Source: Salipiger mangrovisoli
GTDB taxonomy: Bacteria; Pseudomonadota; Alphaproteobacteria; Rhodobacterales; Rhodobacteraceae
DNA length: 64,000 bases
Assembly: GCF_015223355.1 (NCBI RefSeq)
Contig: NZ_JADFFK010000017.1
Coordinates: 1 to 64,000 of the forward strand
Direction of reading: 5' to 3'
The notes under the pieces were generated by a model, which searched no databases, had not been told where the DNA came from, and saw only the letters and a program-made list of their open reading frames with translations. Position numbers and translations under genes: made by a program. Shown here piece by piece: positions 46,833 through 55,419 of the stretch; positions within the stretch are counted from its first letter, which is position 1; each line of letters begins with the position of its first letter.

Positions 46833-47101
46833 ACATCTGCGGCTGCCTGGTCCACGTCGCGCAGGATGCGCTGCTTGATGCCCGCGCGCAGATGGAAGCA
46901 CTCGACGGCGTCGAGGTCCATGCCCAGAGCGACGACGGGCGGCTGGTGGTGGTGGTCGAGGACACCGACACCGCCTTCGCCTCGGACATCATCATGTCGC
47001 TGCACCAGATCCGCGGCGTGATCTCGCTGACCATCAACTACCACCATTTCGAAGACCTCCCGCAGCGCCCATCCGCCGCCGCCCCTCATCCGGAGACCTG
47101 A
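46829..47101 (+). CDS. napD: Nitrate reductase chaperone NapD
   Basis: This 90-residue protein matches NapD: MNICGCLVHVAQDALLDARA at the start, then a segment containing LDGVEVHA and ending in RGVISLTINYHHFED. NapD binds the Tat signal of NapA and delays export until the molybdenum cofactor is in place. It lies 3 bp before napA. Confidence 0.92.
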   Translation: MNICGCLVHVAQDALLDARAQMEALDGVEVHAQSDDGRLVVVVEDTDTAFASDIIMSLHQIRGVISLTINYHHFEDLPQRPSAAAPHPET

Positions 47102-47104
47102 CCC

Positions 47105-49597
47105 ATGACCATCTCGGACTCGCGCAGGACTTTCCTCAAGGCCACCGCCGCCGCCAGTACCGCCGCCGCGGCGGGCATCTCGCTCGCCCCCGGCGCGCTG
47201 GCACAGACCCCGGGCAATTCGGACATCCGCTGGGACAAGGCGCCCTGCCGCTTCTGCGGAACAGGCTGCTCGGTGCTGGTGGGCACCAAGGCGGGACGTG
47301 TCGTCGCCACCCAGGGCGATCCCGAGGCGCCGGTGAACCGCGGCCTGAACTGCATCAAAGGCTATTTCCTGTCGAAGATCATGTACGGCGCCGACCGGCT
47401 CACCACGCCGATGCTGCGCAAGTCGGGCGGCGTCTACGACAAGAACGGCGAGTTCGAACCGGTGAGCTGGGACGAGGCCTTCGACGTCATGGCCGAGAAA
47501 TGGAAGTCGGCGCTGGCCGCGAAGGGGCCGACCTCTGTCGGTATGTTCGGCTCGGGGCAATGGACGGTCTGGGAGGGCTACGCTGCCTCCAAGCTGATGA
47601 AGGCGGGCTTTCGATCGAACAATATCGACCCCAACGCCCGGCACTGCATGGCCTCGGCGGTGGTCGGCTTCATGCGCGCCTTCGGCATCGACGAGCCAAT
47701 GGGCTGCTACGACGATTTCGAGCACGCCGACACCTTCGTGCTCTGGGGTTCGAACATGGCCGAGATGCACCCGATCCTCTGGTCGCGGCTGACCGACACG
47801 CGGCTGACCAAACCCGGGGCGCAGGTGCATGTTCTGTCGACCTTCGAGCACCGCAGCTTCGAGCTGGCGGACAACGGCATGGTATTCACGCCGCAGACCG
47901 ATTTGGCGATCCTCAACTACATCGCCAATTACATCATCCAGAACGACGCGGTGAACTGGGACTTTCTGGAAAAGCACGTCAACATCACCCGCACGGCCAC
48001 GGACATCGGCTATGGCCTGCGCGACACCAACCCGTTGCAGGAAGCCGCGGCCAACCCCAATTCGGGCGATCTGACCCCGATCGACTTCGACGAATATGCC
48101 GCCGCCGTTTCGGAATACACGCTGGAGAAGGTTTCCGAGATGTCCGGCGTGCCGGCGCATCAGCTCGAACGGCTGGCCGAGCAATACGCCGATCCCAGCC
48201 GCAAGGTCATGTCGCTCTGGACCATGGGCTTCAACCAGCACACGCGCGGCTCCTGGGCGAACGGCCTGTGCTACAACGTCCACCTGCTGACCGGGAAGAT
48301 CTCGGAGCCGGGCAACTCGCCCTTCTCGCTGACCGGTCAACCCTCGGCCTGCGGCACCGCCCGCGAGGTGGGCACCTTTTCGCACCGGCTTCCCGCCGAC
48401 ATGGTGGTGACCAACCCCGAGCACCGTGCCCATGCGGAGGAGATCTGGAAATTGCCCGAGGGCACCATCCCCGATAAGCCGGGCTTGCACGCGGTGGAAC
48501 AGAACCGCGCGCTGCGGGATGGAAACCTCAACGCCTATTGGGTGCAGTGCAACAACAACATGCAGGCGGCCCCAAACATCAACGAAGAGGGTTGGCCCGG
48601 GTACCGGAACTCTGACAATTTCATCACGGTGTCGGATGCCTACCCCACGGTGACCGCCATGTCCGCCGACCTCATTCTCCCCGCCGCCATGTGGGTTGAA
48701 AAGGAGGGCGCCTACGGCAACGCCGAGCGCCGCACCCAGTTCTGGCACCAGCAGGTGATGGCGCCGGGCGATGCGAAGTCAGACCTCTGGCAGCTGATGG
48801 AGTTTGCCAAGCGCTTTACCGTCGAGGAGACCTGGGGCGACGAACTGGTAGCCAAGATGCCCGAACTGGCGGGCAAGACGCTCTACGAGGTGCTCTACGA
48901 GAACGGCCAGGTGAACGCCTACCCGCTGGAAGAGACCGCGGAGGGGTTCGACAATGTCGAGGCCCAGCACTTCGGCTACTACGTGCAGAAGGGGCTCTTC
49001 GAGGAGTACGCCTCCTTCGGACGCGGCCACGGCCACGACCTCGCGCCCTTCGAGCAGTATCATCAGGCGCGCGGGCTGCGCTGGCCGGTGGTCGACGGGC
49101 AGGAAACGCTCTACCGCTTCCGCGAGGGCTACGATCCCTACGTGCCCGAGGGCACGGAGGTGACCTTCTACGGCTACCCGGACGGCAAGGCGAAGATCAT
49201 CTTCGCCCCCTATGAGCCCCCGGCTGAATCGCCGGACGAGGAATACGACCTCTGGCTCTCGACCGGACGGGTTCTGGAGCACTGGCACTCGGGTTCGATG
49301 ACCCGCAGGGTGCCCGAGCTGCACCGCGCCTTCCCCGCCGCCGTGGTCTTCATGCACCCCGAGGACGCCGAGGAACGCGGCCTGCGGCGCGGACAGGAAA
49401 TCAACATCTCGACCCGGCGCGGCGAAATGCTCAGTCGGGTCGAGACCCGCGGCCGCAACAAGGTGCCCAAGGGGCTGGTTTTCGTGCCGTGGTTCGACGA
49501 GGGGCAGCTGATCAACAAGCTCACGCTGGATGCCACCTGTCCGCTGTCCAAGCAGACCGACTTCAAGAAATGCGCCTGCAAGGTCGAGCGGGTGTGA
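47105..49597 (+). CDS. napA: Periplasmic nitrate reductase catalytic subunit NapA
   Basis: This 830-residue molybdoenzyme has a Tat signal ([20 protein letters not shown]). The 4Fe-4S site is [13 protein letters not shown] near residues 46-58 with the last Cys in GLNCIKGYF near 81-89. The molybdenum-ligand Cys is in [18 protein letters not shown] near 180. It reduces nitrate to nitrite in the periplasm with electrons from NapB/NapC. Length and all cofactor ligands are normal. Confidence 0.97.
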   Translation: MTISDSRRTFLKATAAASTAAAAGISLAPGALAQTPGNSDIRWDKAPCRFCGTGCSVLVGTKAGRVVATQGDPEAPVNRGLNCIKGYFLSKIMYGADRLTTPMLRKSGGVYDKNGEFEPVSWDEAFDVMAEKWKSALAAKGPTSVGMFGSGQWTVWEGYAASKLMKAGFRSNNIDPNARHCMASAVVGFMRAFGIDEPMGCYDDFEHADTFVLWGSNMAEMHPILWSRLTDTRLTKPGAQVHVLSTFEHRSFELADNGMVFTPQTDLAILNYIANYIIQNDAVNWDFLEKHVNITRTATDIGYGLRDTNPLQEAAANPNSGDLTPIDFDEYAAAVSEYTLEKVSEMSGVPAHQLERLAEQYADPSRKVMSLWTMGFNQHTRGSWANGLCYNVHLLTGKISEPGNSPFSLTGQPSACGTAREVGTFSHRLPADMVVTNPEHRAHAEEIWKLPEGTIPDKPGLHAVEQNRALRDGNLNAYWVQCNNNMQAAPNINEEGWPGYRNSDNFITVSDAYPTVTAMSADLILPAAMWVEKEGAYGNAERRTQFWHQQVMAPGDAKSDLWQLMEFAKRFTVEETWGDELVAKMPELAGKTLYEVLYENGQVNAYPLEETAEGFDNVEAQHFGYYVQKGLFEEYASFGRGHGHDLAPFEQYHQARGLRWPVVDGQETLYRFREGYDPYVPEGTEVTFYGYPDGKAKIIFAPYEPPAESPDEEYDLWLSTGRVLEHWHSGSMTRRVPELHRAFPAAVVFMHPEDAEERGLRRGQEINISTRRGEMLSRVETRGRNKVPKGLVFVPWFDEGQLINKLTLDATCPLSKQTDFKKCACKVERV

Positions 49598-49640
49598 ACT
49601 GGGCCGCCCACGCCCGAGGAGAGGCTAGAGGAGGCCGACC

Positions 49641-49869
49641 ATGCCTGCCGCCACGCCGTTTTCGCCGCAACGCCGCAGGTTCCTGAAGGATACCGTGCGG
49701 ATGGCCGGCGGCGGCGCGCTTCAAGGATGGCGATACATCGCTCATCATTTCGCTCGATTGCACCGGTTACAAGCGCTGCGTCGACGTCTTCTCGGTCGAC
49801 GTTTTTGCCTTCACTTATCACTTCGACACCCATGTCGAGGCCCCCTCCTCCCCGCCCGAACGATCCTGA
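49641..49869 (+). pseudogene. napG-napH deletion scar
   Basis: From ATG 49641 the frame reads FSPQRRRFLKDTVRMAGGGA, a NapG-type Tat signal, but no iron-sulfur domain follows. In another frame from about 49715 comes SLIISLDCTGYKRCVDVFSV then DVFAFTYHFDTHVE to a stop at 49867, like the last ferredoxin motif of NapH with two of its cysteines changed (Y and F in place of C). The start of napG appears joined to the end of napH by a deletion of most of both genes. The position between napA and napB is where napGH normally lie. Confidence 0.6.
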
Positions 49870-49927
49870 CACTCCGCCGCCTGAGTGACCCACCCTGCGT
49901 GACAGCAATCAACTACGGAGAGCGCCC

Positions 49928-50371
49928 ATGAAACTGCCGGTCATCGCGAAGATCGCCGCCTTCGCAACGCCCCTGCTCATCGCGGGGCTGGTCGTGGCGC
50001 AGACATCCGGAGGCATCCAGTCGCTGCGCGGCGCCTCGGTCGATCAGGAACTCCAGCCGCCCGAGATCTACCAACAGCAAGAGGGTCGCGAGGTGCGCAA
50101 CTACCGCCAGCAGCCGCCGGTGATCCCGCATTCCATGACCCAATATCAAATCGACCTGCGCACCAACCAGTGCCTGAGCTGCCACGACTGGACCAACGCC
50201 GGCGACCGGGGCGCGCCGACGCTGTCGATGACCCATTACCTCGACCGTAGCGGCAATCAACTCGACACCGTCGCCGGCACTCGATGGTTCTGTAATCAGT
50301 GCCACGTGCCGCAGGCGGATGCGCCCGCACTTGTCGGCAACGACTTCGAAGCCTCCAGCACGTCGCGCTGA
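49928..50371 (+). CDS. napB: Nitrate reductase diheme cytochrome subunit NapB
   Basis: This 147-residue protein has a signal peptide (IAKIAAFATPLLIAGLVVAQ) and two heme motifs, CLSCH near residue 78 and CNQCH near 122. The family segments VIPHSMTQYQIDLRTNQC and APTLSMTHYLDRSGNQ are present. It passes electrons from NapC to NapA in the periplasm. It follows the napGH scar and precedes napC by 26 bp. Confidence 0.95.
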   Translation: MKLPVIAKIAAFATPLLIAGLVVAQTSGGIQSLRGASVDQELQPPEIYQQQEGREVRNYRQQPPVIPHSMTQYQIDLRTNQCLSCHDWTNAGDRGAPTLSMTHYLDRSGNQLDTVAGTRWFCNQCHVPQADAPALVGNDFEASSTSR

Positions 50372-50397
50372 CACTGGACTGAACGGGGAGAGACGAC

Positions 50398-51099
50398 ATG
50401 CCGGACAACAAAAAGCACGGTCGCCGCAATATCCTGCTTCGGAGCTGGGACAAGTTCTGGAGCCCCACCGGGCTGTTCAGCACCGGCTTCCTCCTGATCG
50501 CGGGTTTTTTGGGCGGCATCCTCTTCTGGGGTGGCTTCCACTGGTCGCTGGAGATGACCAACACCGAGGAGTTCTGCACCTCCTGCCACTCGATGGAGAC
50601 GAACCTCGGCGAGTACCGCCAGACTGTCCACTATAACAACCACTCCGGCGTGCGGGCGATCTGCTCGGACTGCCATGTGCCGCACGAGTGGCAATACAAG
50701 ATGAAGGCGAAGATCATGGCCGTGAAGGATGTCTATCACGAGGTGCTGGGCACCATAAACACCTCGGAGAAATACGAGGATCGACGGCTCGAGATGGCCG
50801 CGGCGGTGTGGAAGAAGATGAAGGCGACCGACAGCCGAGAGTGCCGCAACTGCCACGCCTTCGAGTACATGGATTTCACCATCCAGGAGACGCGGGCGGC
50901 ACAAAACCATCAGCGCGCGGTCGACGAGAACATGACCTGCATCGACTGCCATCAGGGCATCGCGCATGATCTCGCTCCGGGTTACCTCGAGGAATACCAG
51001 CACGTCGTCGAAACCCTGGCGCAGAGCCGCATGCCCGAGACGTCGGGCCGCGTCGATGTCGCCTCAATCCGCTCGTACCTCGGCATCTCGGCGGACTGA
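50398..51099 (+). CDS. napC: Tetraheme cytochrome NapC
   Basis: This 233-residue NapC/NirT-type protein has one N-terminal anchor (STGFLLIAGFLGGILFWGGF) and four heme motifs: CTSCH near 61, CSDCH near 91, CRNCH near 151 and CIDCH near 182. It oxidises quinol in the inner membrane and feeds NapB. With napGH broken, NapC is the only visible quinol route to NapAB. Confidence 0.95.
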   Translation: MPDNKKHGRRNILLRSWDKFWSPTGLFSTGFLLIAGFLGGILFWGGFHWSLEMTNTEEFCTSCHSMETNLGEYRQTVHYNNHSGVRAICSDCHVPHEWQYKMKAKIMAVKDVYHEVLGTINTSEKYEDRRLEMAAAVWKKMKATDSRECRNCHAFEYMDFTIQETRAAQNHQRAVDENMTCIDCHQGIAHDLAPGYLEEYQHVVETLAQSRMPETSGRVDVASIRSYLGISAD

Positions 51100-51172
51100 C
51101 CGCCTACCGAGCCAAGCGGCGCCGGGGCGATGTCCGGCCGGCCCCGCGCCAGCAACTCACGGAGACCAGACC

Positions 51173-51445
51173 ATGCTGAGCCTGCTTGACCTACTCGGCA
51201 CCATCGGAGGGAGCATCCTCGGCCTGCCCGGCATCCTCGGCGTCACGCTCGGGATGACGACCCGGAACTGGATCATCGCGATGATCCTGGGCGGGGTGAT
51301 CGGGGTCCTTAGCCCAATCATTCTCGGGGGACATCATTCTGCGCACGTGCCGATCACCACACTCGAATACAGCGTCTCGACGGTCATTGGCATCATCGCC
51401 GGGCTTGTGGGATGCGCCATCCGGCGCAAAGGCGCCATGGTTTGA
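51173..51445 (+). CDS. Small hydrophobic membrane protein
   Basis: This 90-residue protein has about three hydrophobic segments (GSILGLPGILGVTLGM, WIIAMILGGVIGVLSPIILG and VIGIIAGLVGCAIRR). The Gly-rich helices resemble GlsB/YeaQ-type transglycosylase-associated proteins, weakly. A GGAG motif precedes ATG 51173. It lies 74 bp after napC on the same strand and may be co-transcribed. Confidence 0.55.
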   Translation: MLSLLDLLGTIGGSILGLPGILGVTLGMTTRNWIIAMILGGVIGVLSPIILGGHHSAHVPITTLEYSVSTVIGIIAGLVGCAIRRKGAMV

Positions 51446-52031
51446 CTCGAGTATCATCAAGGCAACGTGATCGGATCATGGCCTACACCAACGGAAGCGA
51501 ACTCGCCCAAGCCTGGAGACTGACCGGGTCCAGTTCGAGCCGGGTCTCAAGCCCACCGGCGAAAGCGAAAAGCCGTCAAGGTAGCGAGGGCTGGCGGAAA
51601 CAACGACTGGCATGTCAATGTCCAGCGCAGTGACAGAGACCGGAGGGAATCCGCAACCCGCCTAAACGTGGTGACCAAACCTATTCAGGATCAGCAAATC
51701 AGCGCCCCTGGCCAAATGATCAACACCCCACCAGGCCGCAAATCCGCGAATGCTCGAGAGCCACGAGAGCGCCCTGCAACTGCATCAGCGTCCGGCGCTT
51801 CTTCTGGCACTTCGTGACCTCCATCTTCAGCCCCGCAGCGAGTATTGCGGCGTAGGGAAGAAGTTTGCTCGACCGAGCCGGAGCGTTGAACGTCGCCTCG
51901 ACTGCGCCAGCGTTGATAAGTCTTGATAATGTTTCGCAACAGGCAGGTTCGACGCGTCAGAGGACGCTCCAGTATTCGCCGGTGATTTCGGCACCCGGCC
52001 TCCAGGGCGAACATTCATGGAACTAACTGAG
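51446..52031. other. Intergenic stretch without a recognisable gene
   Basis: About 585 bp between the nap and nor/nir parts of the island. Reverse-strand frames across 51691-52030 (with RNIIKTYQRW) look like decayed coding DNA but match no family I recognise. Confidence 0.4.
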
Positions 52032-53267
52032 TCAAGTTGTTGCCCGAGCGTCCGATGTGGCAGCTTCCTGTTTGTCAGGCGGTGAACTGGGCATCTTCCG
52101 CGCCACCCGCGGTCGGGCAAGCCACGGACCGATCCGCCACGCAAGCAGGGCGAAACCGGCAGTCCAGAGCGCGGCAGAAAGGTCGATCCCGTCTAGCGGG
52201 TCCAGCCACAAATGAGTGCCGGCCACGCGGGCAGCGCAGGCCGCGACGACAAGCACGAAGGCGGCCGTCAGAACCGGGCCAGCCACCAGCGGCCGGCCGG
52301 TGTGCCCCATCGTCGCTCGCATCATCACCGCCACGGTCATTCCGCCCACGGCCCCGATCCCGAAGATGTGCGCCGCGCCAGCCGGCCCGGCAAGGTCGAG
52401 CGCCGCCGCCGCCACTGATGCGAAACCGAGCGGAACCATCAGGTAGGCGAGATGCAGCATCAGCAAAAGCGGCGAGCGCCATGTCTCCGCGCCGCGCCAG
52501 CGGAAAAGCCGGGCTATGTGCAAAATGGCCGCCACCGCGTTGAACACCGAGCAAGCCATGCCGTAGGGGGCGACTACCCAGGTGATCAGCGCCGCCGCGC
52601 CGGATAGCAGGCAGAACCCGTCAAAGCGATCAAAGGCGACAGGCAACCGGGTCGCGCCGCGCTGTACCAACCAATTGCGCGTGAAGCTGGGGACAACCCG
52701 TCCGCCGATCAACAGAATCAGAAAGATCAGCAGGGCGATTCCCAGTCGGCGACCGAGGTCCGCGCTCCCCTCCATCATCGCCTCGAAATGAAACAGTAGG
52801 TTGGCGAGCCAGAGCAGCGACACAGGCACCAGAACTTTGAGATTGCGCCAGTTCTTTCCGGCAACGATTTCTCGCGCGATCATGGCTGCGACTGCCAGGA
52901 GGAACATCTGGTCGACGAATGCCACCGCCGTCGGGCTCAGCCCTAGTCCTCCGGCCACCGCCACGCGACCGGCCAGCCATACAGCCAAAAGTAACGCAAG
53001 CGGCCAGCCGCGTGTCGGCAATCGTCCGGTCCAGTTCGGCACCGCGGTGAACAGGAACCCTGCCACTACGGCGGCACCATAGCCGAAGACCATCTCGTGG
53101 ACATGCCAGTCGGTGGGAAGAAAATGGCCTGCGCGGGCGATCTCTCCGCGCCAGATCAACAACCATGCGGGGATCGCGACAAGCGCGAAGAGCACAGCTG
53201 ACAAAAAGAAGGGCCGGAAGCCATAGGACAACAGCGCCGGGCCACGGTAACGCTCACGAAGGGGCAT
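52032..53267 (-). CDS. nnrS: NnrS family heme-copper membrane protein
   Basis: This 411-residue protein has about twelve helices and the NnrS signature: LLSYGFRPFFLSAVLFALVA at the start, WHVHEMVFGYGAAVVAGFLF near residues 54-73, TAVPNWTGRLP and, later, MMRATMGHTGRPL near 321. It contains heme and copper and protects cells against nitric-oxide stress during denitrification. It lies downstream of pseudoazurin on the same strand. Confidence 0.93.
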   Translation of the reverse strand: MPLRERYRGPALLSYGFRPFFLSAVLFALVAIPAWLLIWRGEIARAGHFLPTDWHVHEMVFGYGAAVVAGFLFTAVPNWTGRLPTRGWPLALLLAVWLAGRVAVAGGLGLSPTAVAFVDQMFLLAVAAMIAREIVAGKNWRNLKVLVPVSLLWLANLLFHFEAMMEGSADLGRRLGIALLIFLILLIGGRVVPSFTRNWLVQRGATRLPVAFDRFDGFCLLSGAAALITWVVAPYGMACSVFNAVAAILHIARLFRWRGAETWRSPLLLMLHLAYLMVPLGFASVAAAALDLAGPAGAAHIFGIGAVGGMTVAVMMRATMGHTGRPLVAGPVLTAAFVLVVAACAARVAGTHLWLDPLDGIDLSAALWTAGFALLAWRIGPWLARPRVARKMPSSPPDKQEAATSDARATT

Positions 53268-53293
53268 GGGGTTCCTCCAGGCCTAAAGACAAT

Positions 53294-53318
53294 CGGGCGG
53301 TGCGTCTGGCACCGCCCG
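53294..53318 (-). terminator. Terminator after pseudoazurin
   Basis: A perfect 10-bp stem, CGGGCGGTGC with GCACCGCCCG, has a 5-nt loop and sits 30 bp past the pseudoazurin stop. On the minus strand ATTGTCTTT follows. It separates the pseudoazurin transcript from nnrS. Confidence 0.7.
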
Positions 53319-53347
53319 GATCGGTCGAACTTCAAAGGGAAGAGTGA

Positions 53348-53776
53348 TCATTCGACCTGTTCAAGCAGCTCCGCCATGCGGTCTTTCGATTTCCCTTTCT
53401 GCTTCACGCCTGCAGCCGCGTCGAAGTTCACCGCATCACCAACCTGGATCAGGGCCACCATTCCCATGGCGTAATGCGGGGTGCACTTGATGCCATAAAC
53501 GCCTTCCGCCGCGGCGGTGAGTTCGAATTCTTTATTCATATCGGATTTGAAAGCCTCGACGCCATCGGGAAGCATGCCATCGATACTTTCCGCATTGTGC
53601 CCTTTGTCGGTGGGAACAAACTTGATCACGTCGCCCGCTTCCGCCTTCACGAAAGCCGGTTCGAATACCATGGCACCGGCCTCACCGCGGTTCAGCATTT
53701 TAATCTCGATGGTCTCGGCACCGGCAATCGTCGCGGTCACTGCAAGGGTAGCAGCCACCATCATTTTCGCAAACAT
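53348..53776 (-). CDS. Pseudoazurin
   Basis: This 142-residue periplasmic blue-copper protein has a signal peptide (MFAKMMVAATLAVTATIAGA). The copper ligands are the His in TDKGHNAES near residue 60 and the Cys, His and Met of GIKCTPHYAMGM near 98-108. ATG 53776 with AAGGA upstream gives the expected mature start ETIEIKMLNRGEAGAMVFEP. It carries electrons to NirK and to other denitrification enzymes. It diverges from the Crp/Fnr regulator. Confidence 0.95.
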   Translation of the reverse strand: MFAKMMVAATLAVTATIAGAETIEIKMLNRGEAGAMVFEPAFVKAEAGDVIKFVPTDKGHNAESIDGMLPDGVEAFKSDMNKEFELTAAAEGVYGIKCTPHYAMGMVALIQVGDAVNFDAAAGVKQKGKSKDRMAELLEQVE

Positions 53777-53847
53777 CGGAACATCCTTTCTTCTTCGTCC
53801 GCTTGTTTCGCCTGCCACATTTCTGGTTTAAGACAGTTTCCTGAACG

Positions 53848-54573
53848 TTGCTCTTGATCAAACTCGCGGACCGAAACTTGCTGAAGCTCGACGAAAGCCT
53901 TCTGAGCGGCCTGCCACCCTTCTCGCGGCTCAGCAGATCGCAGATCCGCGAAATCCTCGATCAGGCCAGCTCGCGCCGCTACGAGGAAGGCGTAGCCATT
54001 TTCCGCGAGGGCCACGATGCCGATCGCTTCTTTCTGCTTCTGGACGGCTATCTGCGGGTGATCCGCACCACGCCCGGCGGCGAACAGATCATCGTCTTGC
54101 ACATCTCGCCCGGTCAGCTCTTTGGCATCGCCCCGGCGCTGCAGCGTGACACCTTCCCCGCCACATCCGTCGCGGCGGCGGAATCTATCGCGCTGTCTTG
54201 GCCGGTCCGGCTGTGGCCCGAATTCACGGCAAAATACGACGGTTTCGCCACCGAAAGCTACAAGACGCTGGGTGCGAGGCTGGGCCAGATCCAGGAAACC
54301 CTGACCGAGATGGCGACTCAGGCAGTGGAGAAACGCGTCGCTGCCGCGGTGCTTCGCATGGTTAATCAAAGCGGTCGAAAGACCGAGAAGGGGATTGAGA
54401 TCGCCTTTCCGGTCACGCGCCAGAACATTTCAGATATGACGGGTACCACCCTGCATACTGTGAGCCGGTTGCTTTCTGCTTGGGAAAAGGCAGGCATGGT
54501 TCAATCTACGCGAAAGCACATCGTCGTCACCGATCCGCATCGATTGGTCGTGCTCAGCAACGAGACCGGCTGA
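53848..54573 (+). CDS. Crp/Fnr family regulator, NnrR/Dnr-like
   Basis: This protein of about 241 residues has a cyclic-nucleotide-like sensor domain (LPPFSRLSRSQIREILDQAS then FFLLLDGYLRVIRTTPGGEQ) and a Crp helix-turn-helix, VTRQNISDMTGTTLHTVSRL near residues 189-208. It has no N-terminal Cys cluster, so it is NnrR/Dnr-like (nitric oxide responsive) rather than FNR. The start is uncertain: TTG 53848 or a later TTG near LLKLDESLL. It probably activates nor and nirK through TTG-N8-CAA sites. Confidence 0.85.
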   Translation: MLLIKLADRNLLKLDESLLSGLPPFSRLSRSQIREILDQASSRRYEEGVAIFREGHDADRFFLLLDGYLRVIRTTPGGEQIIVLHISPGQLFGIAPALQRDTFPATSVAAAESIALSWPVRLWPEFTAKYDGFATESYKTLGARLGQIQETLTEMATQAVEKRVAAAVLRMVNQSGRKTEKGIEIAFPVTRQNISDMTGTTLHTVSRLLSAWEKAGMVQSTRKHIVVTDPHRLVVLSNETG

Positions 54574-54601
54574 ACCCGTACTCCATTGTCTAGCTGTAAC
54601 G

Positions 54602-54820
54602 CTACCTTCCCGCTCCCAGCTGGCCGACAATCGCGTTCCGGAAGGTATCTTCGTCCAGACCGTACTCCCGGCAGGAATCCATGATCGTATGAAACGGCGC
54701 GATTGGGCAGCCGGGGCAAAGCATTCCTAGGTCCAGGAACGGACGTGCCGCCTCGGGCCAGAGCGCGAATAGGTCCGCCAGCGTCAGATCAACATCATCA
54801 ATGTTCGGGCGGCGGCGCAT
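54602..54820 (-). CDS. DUF1858 domain protein
   Basis: This 72-residue protein contains LADLFALWPEAARPFLDLGM and then LCPGCPIAPFHTIMDSCREY. The C-x-x-C and the length match the DUF1858 family, common in denitrification and hybrid-cluster gene sets. AAGGA precedes ATG 54820. It is divergent from norC and shares an intergenic region that contains a TTG-N8-CAA site. Its role is unknown; iron-sulfur or nitrosative-stress functions have been suggested for relatives. Confidence 0.85.
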   Translation of the reverse strand: MRRRPNIDDVDLTLADLFALWPEAARPFLDLGMLCPGCPIAPFHTIMDSCREYGLDEDTFRNAIVGQLGAGR

Positions 54821-54869
54821 GGAGAAGTCCTTTCCTCCGGAACCCTGCCAGCACCTTTCACCGGGTTCT

Positions 54870-54883
54870 TTGCGCTTACACAA
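54870..54883. promoter_or_regulatory. Putative NnrR-type site between DUF1858 gene and norC
   Basis: TTGCGCTTACACAA fits TTG-N8-CAA, and its left arm TTGCG matches the TTGCG-N4-CGCAA form used by NnrR in Rhodobacter. It is centred about 70 bp upstream of the norC ATG and 55 bp upstream of the DUF1858 start, so one site could serve both genes. Confidence 0.6.
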
Positions 54884-54945
54884 CAAACGGTCGCCTGCCG
54901 CCGCGTAGACCTCGCGTATCCGAAACAAACTGCCGGGACCGCGAA

Positions 54946-55398
54946 ATGTCAGAGATACTTACAAAATCGCGGGCCAGGAACGTGTTCTACGGGGGATCCA
55001 TTTTCTTCGTGCTCGTGTTCGTGGCCCTGACGGCGCAAAGCCACCGTCACATCACCCAGACCGCGACCGCCGGGATGGAACTGACCGATGAGGTCCGCCA
55101 CGGCAAGCATGTGTGGGAACGTCATTCCTGCATCAACTGCCATACCCTGCACGGCGAGGGTGCCTATTTCGCCCCCGAACTCGGCAACGTGATGACCCGC
55201 TGGGGCGCGGCCGAAGATCCCGAGCTGGCCTACGAGATCCTCGACGGCTGGATGAAGGCACAACCCTCCGGCATCGAGGGGCGCCGCCAGATGCCCTTCT
55301 TCGAGATCACCGACGAAGAGATGCGCGCCCTTGCCGAGTTCCTTCGCTGGGCGGATCAGACCGACACCCAGGGCTGGCCGCCGAACGACGCCGGCTGA
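54946..55398 (+). CDS. norC: Nitric oxide reductase cytochrome c subunit NorC
   Basis: This 150-residue membrane-anchored cytochrome has one N-terminal helix (NVFYGGSIFFVLVFVALTAQ) and the heme motif CINCH near residues 61-65 (WERHSCINCHTLHGEGAYF). The Met ligand is in GRRQMPFFEITDEE. It receives electrons from pseudoazurin or cytochrome c and passes them to NorB. It is the first gene of norCBQD. Confidence 0.95.
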   Translation: MSEILTKSRARNVFYGGSIFFVLVFVALTAQSHRHITQTATAGMELTDEVRHGKHVWERHSCINCHTLHGEGAYFAPELGNVMTRWGAAEDPELAYEILDGWMKAQPSGIEGRRQMPFFEITDEEMRALAEFLRWADQTDTQGWPPNDAG

Positions 55399-55419
55399 TG
55401 CTCTGACAGGAGACAAGCA

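Noticed and set aside
46397-48748. 783-codon reverse-strand open frame
   Set aside because: It is antisense to napF, napD and napA, which are unmistakable. The translation is an Arg/Gly/His-rich shadow.
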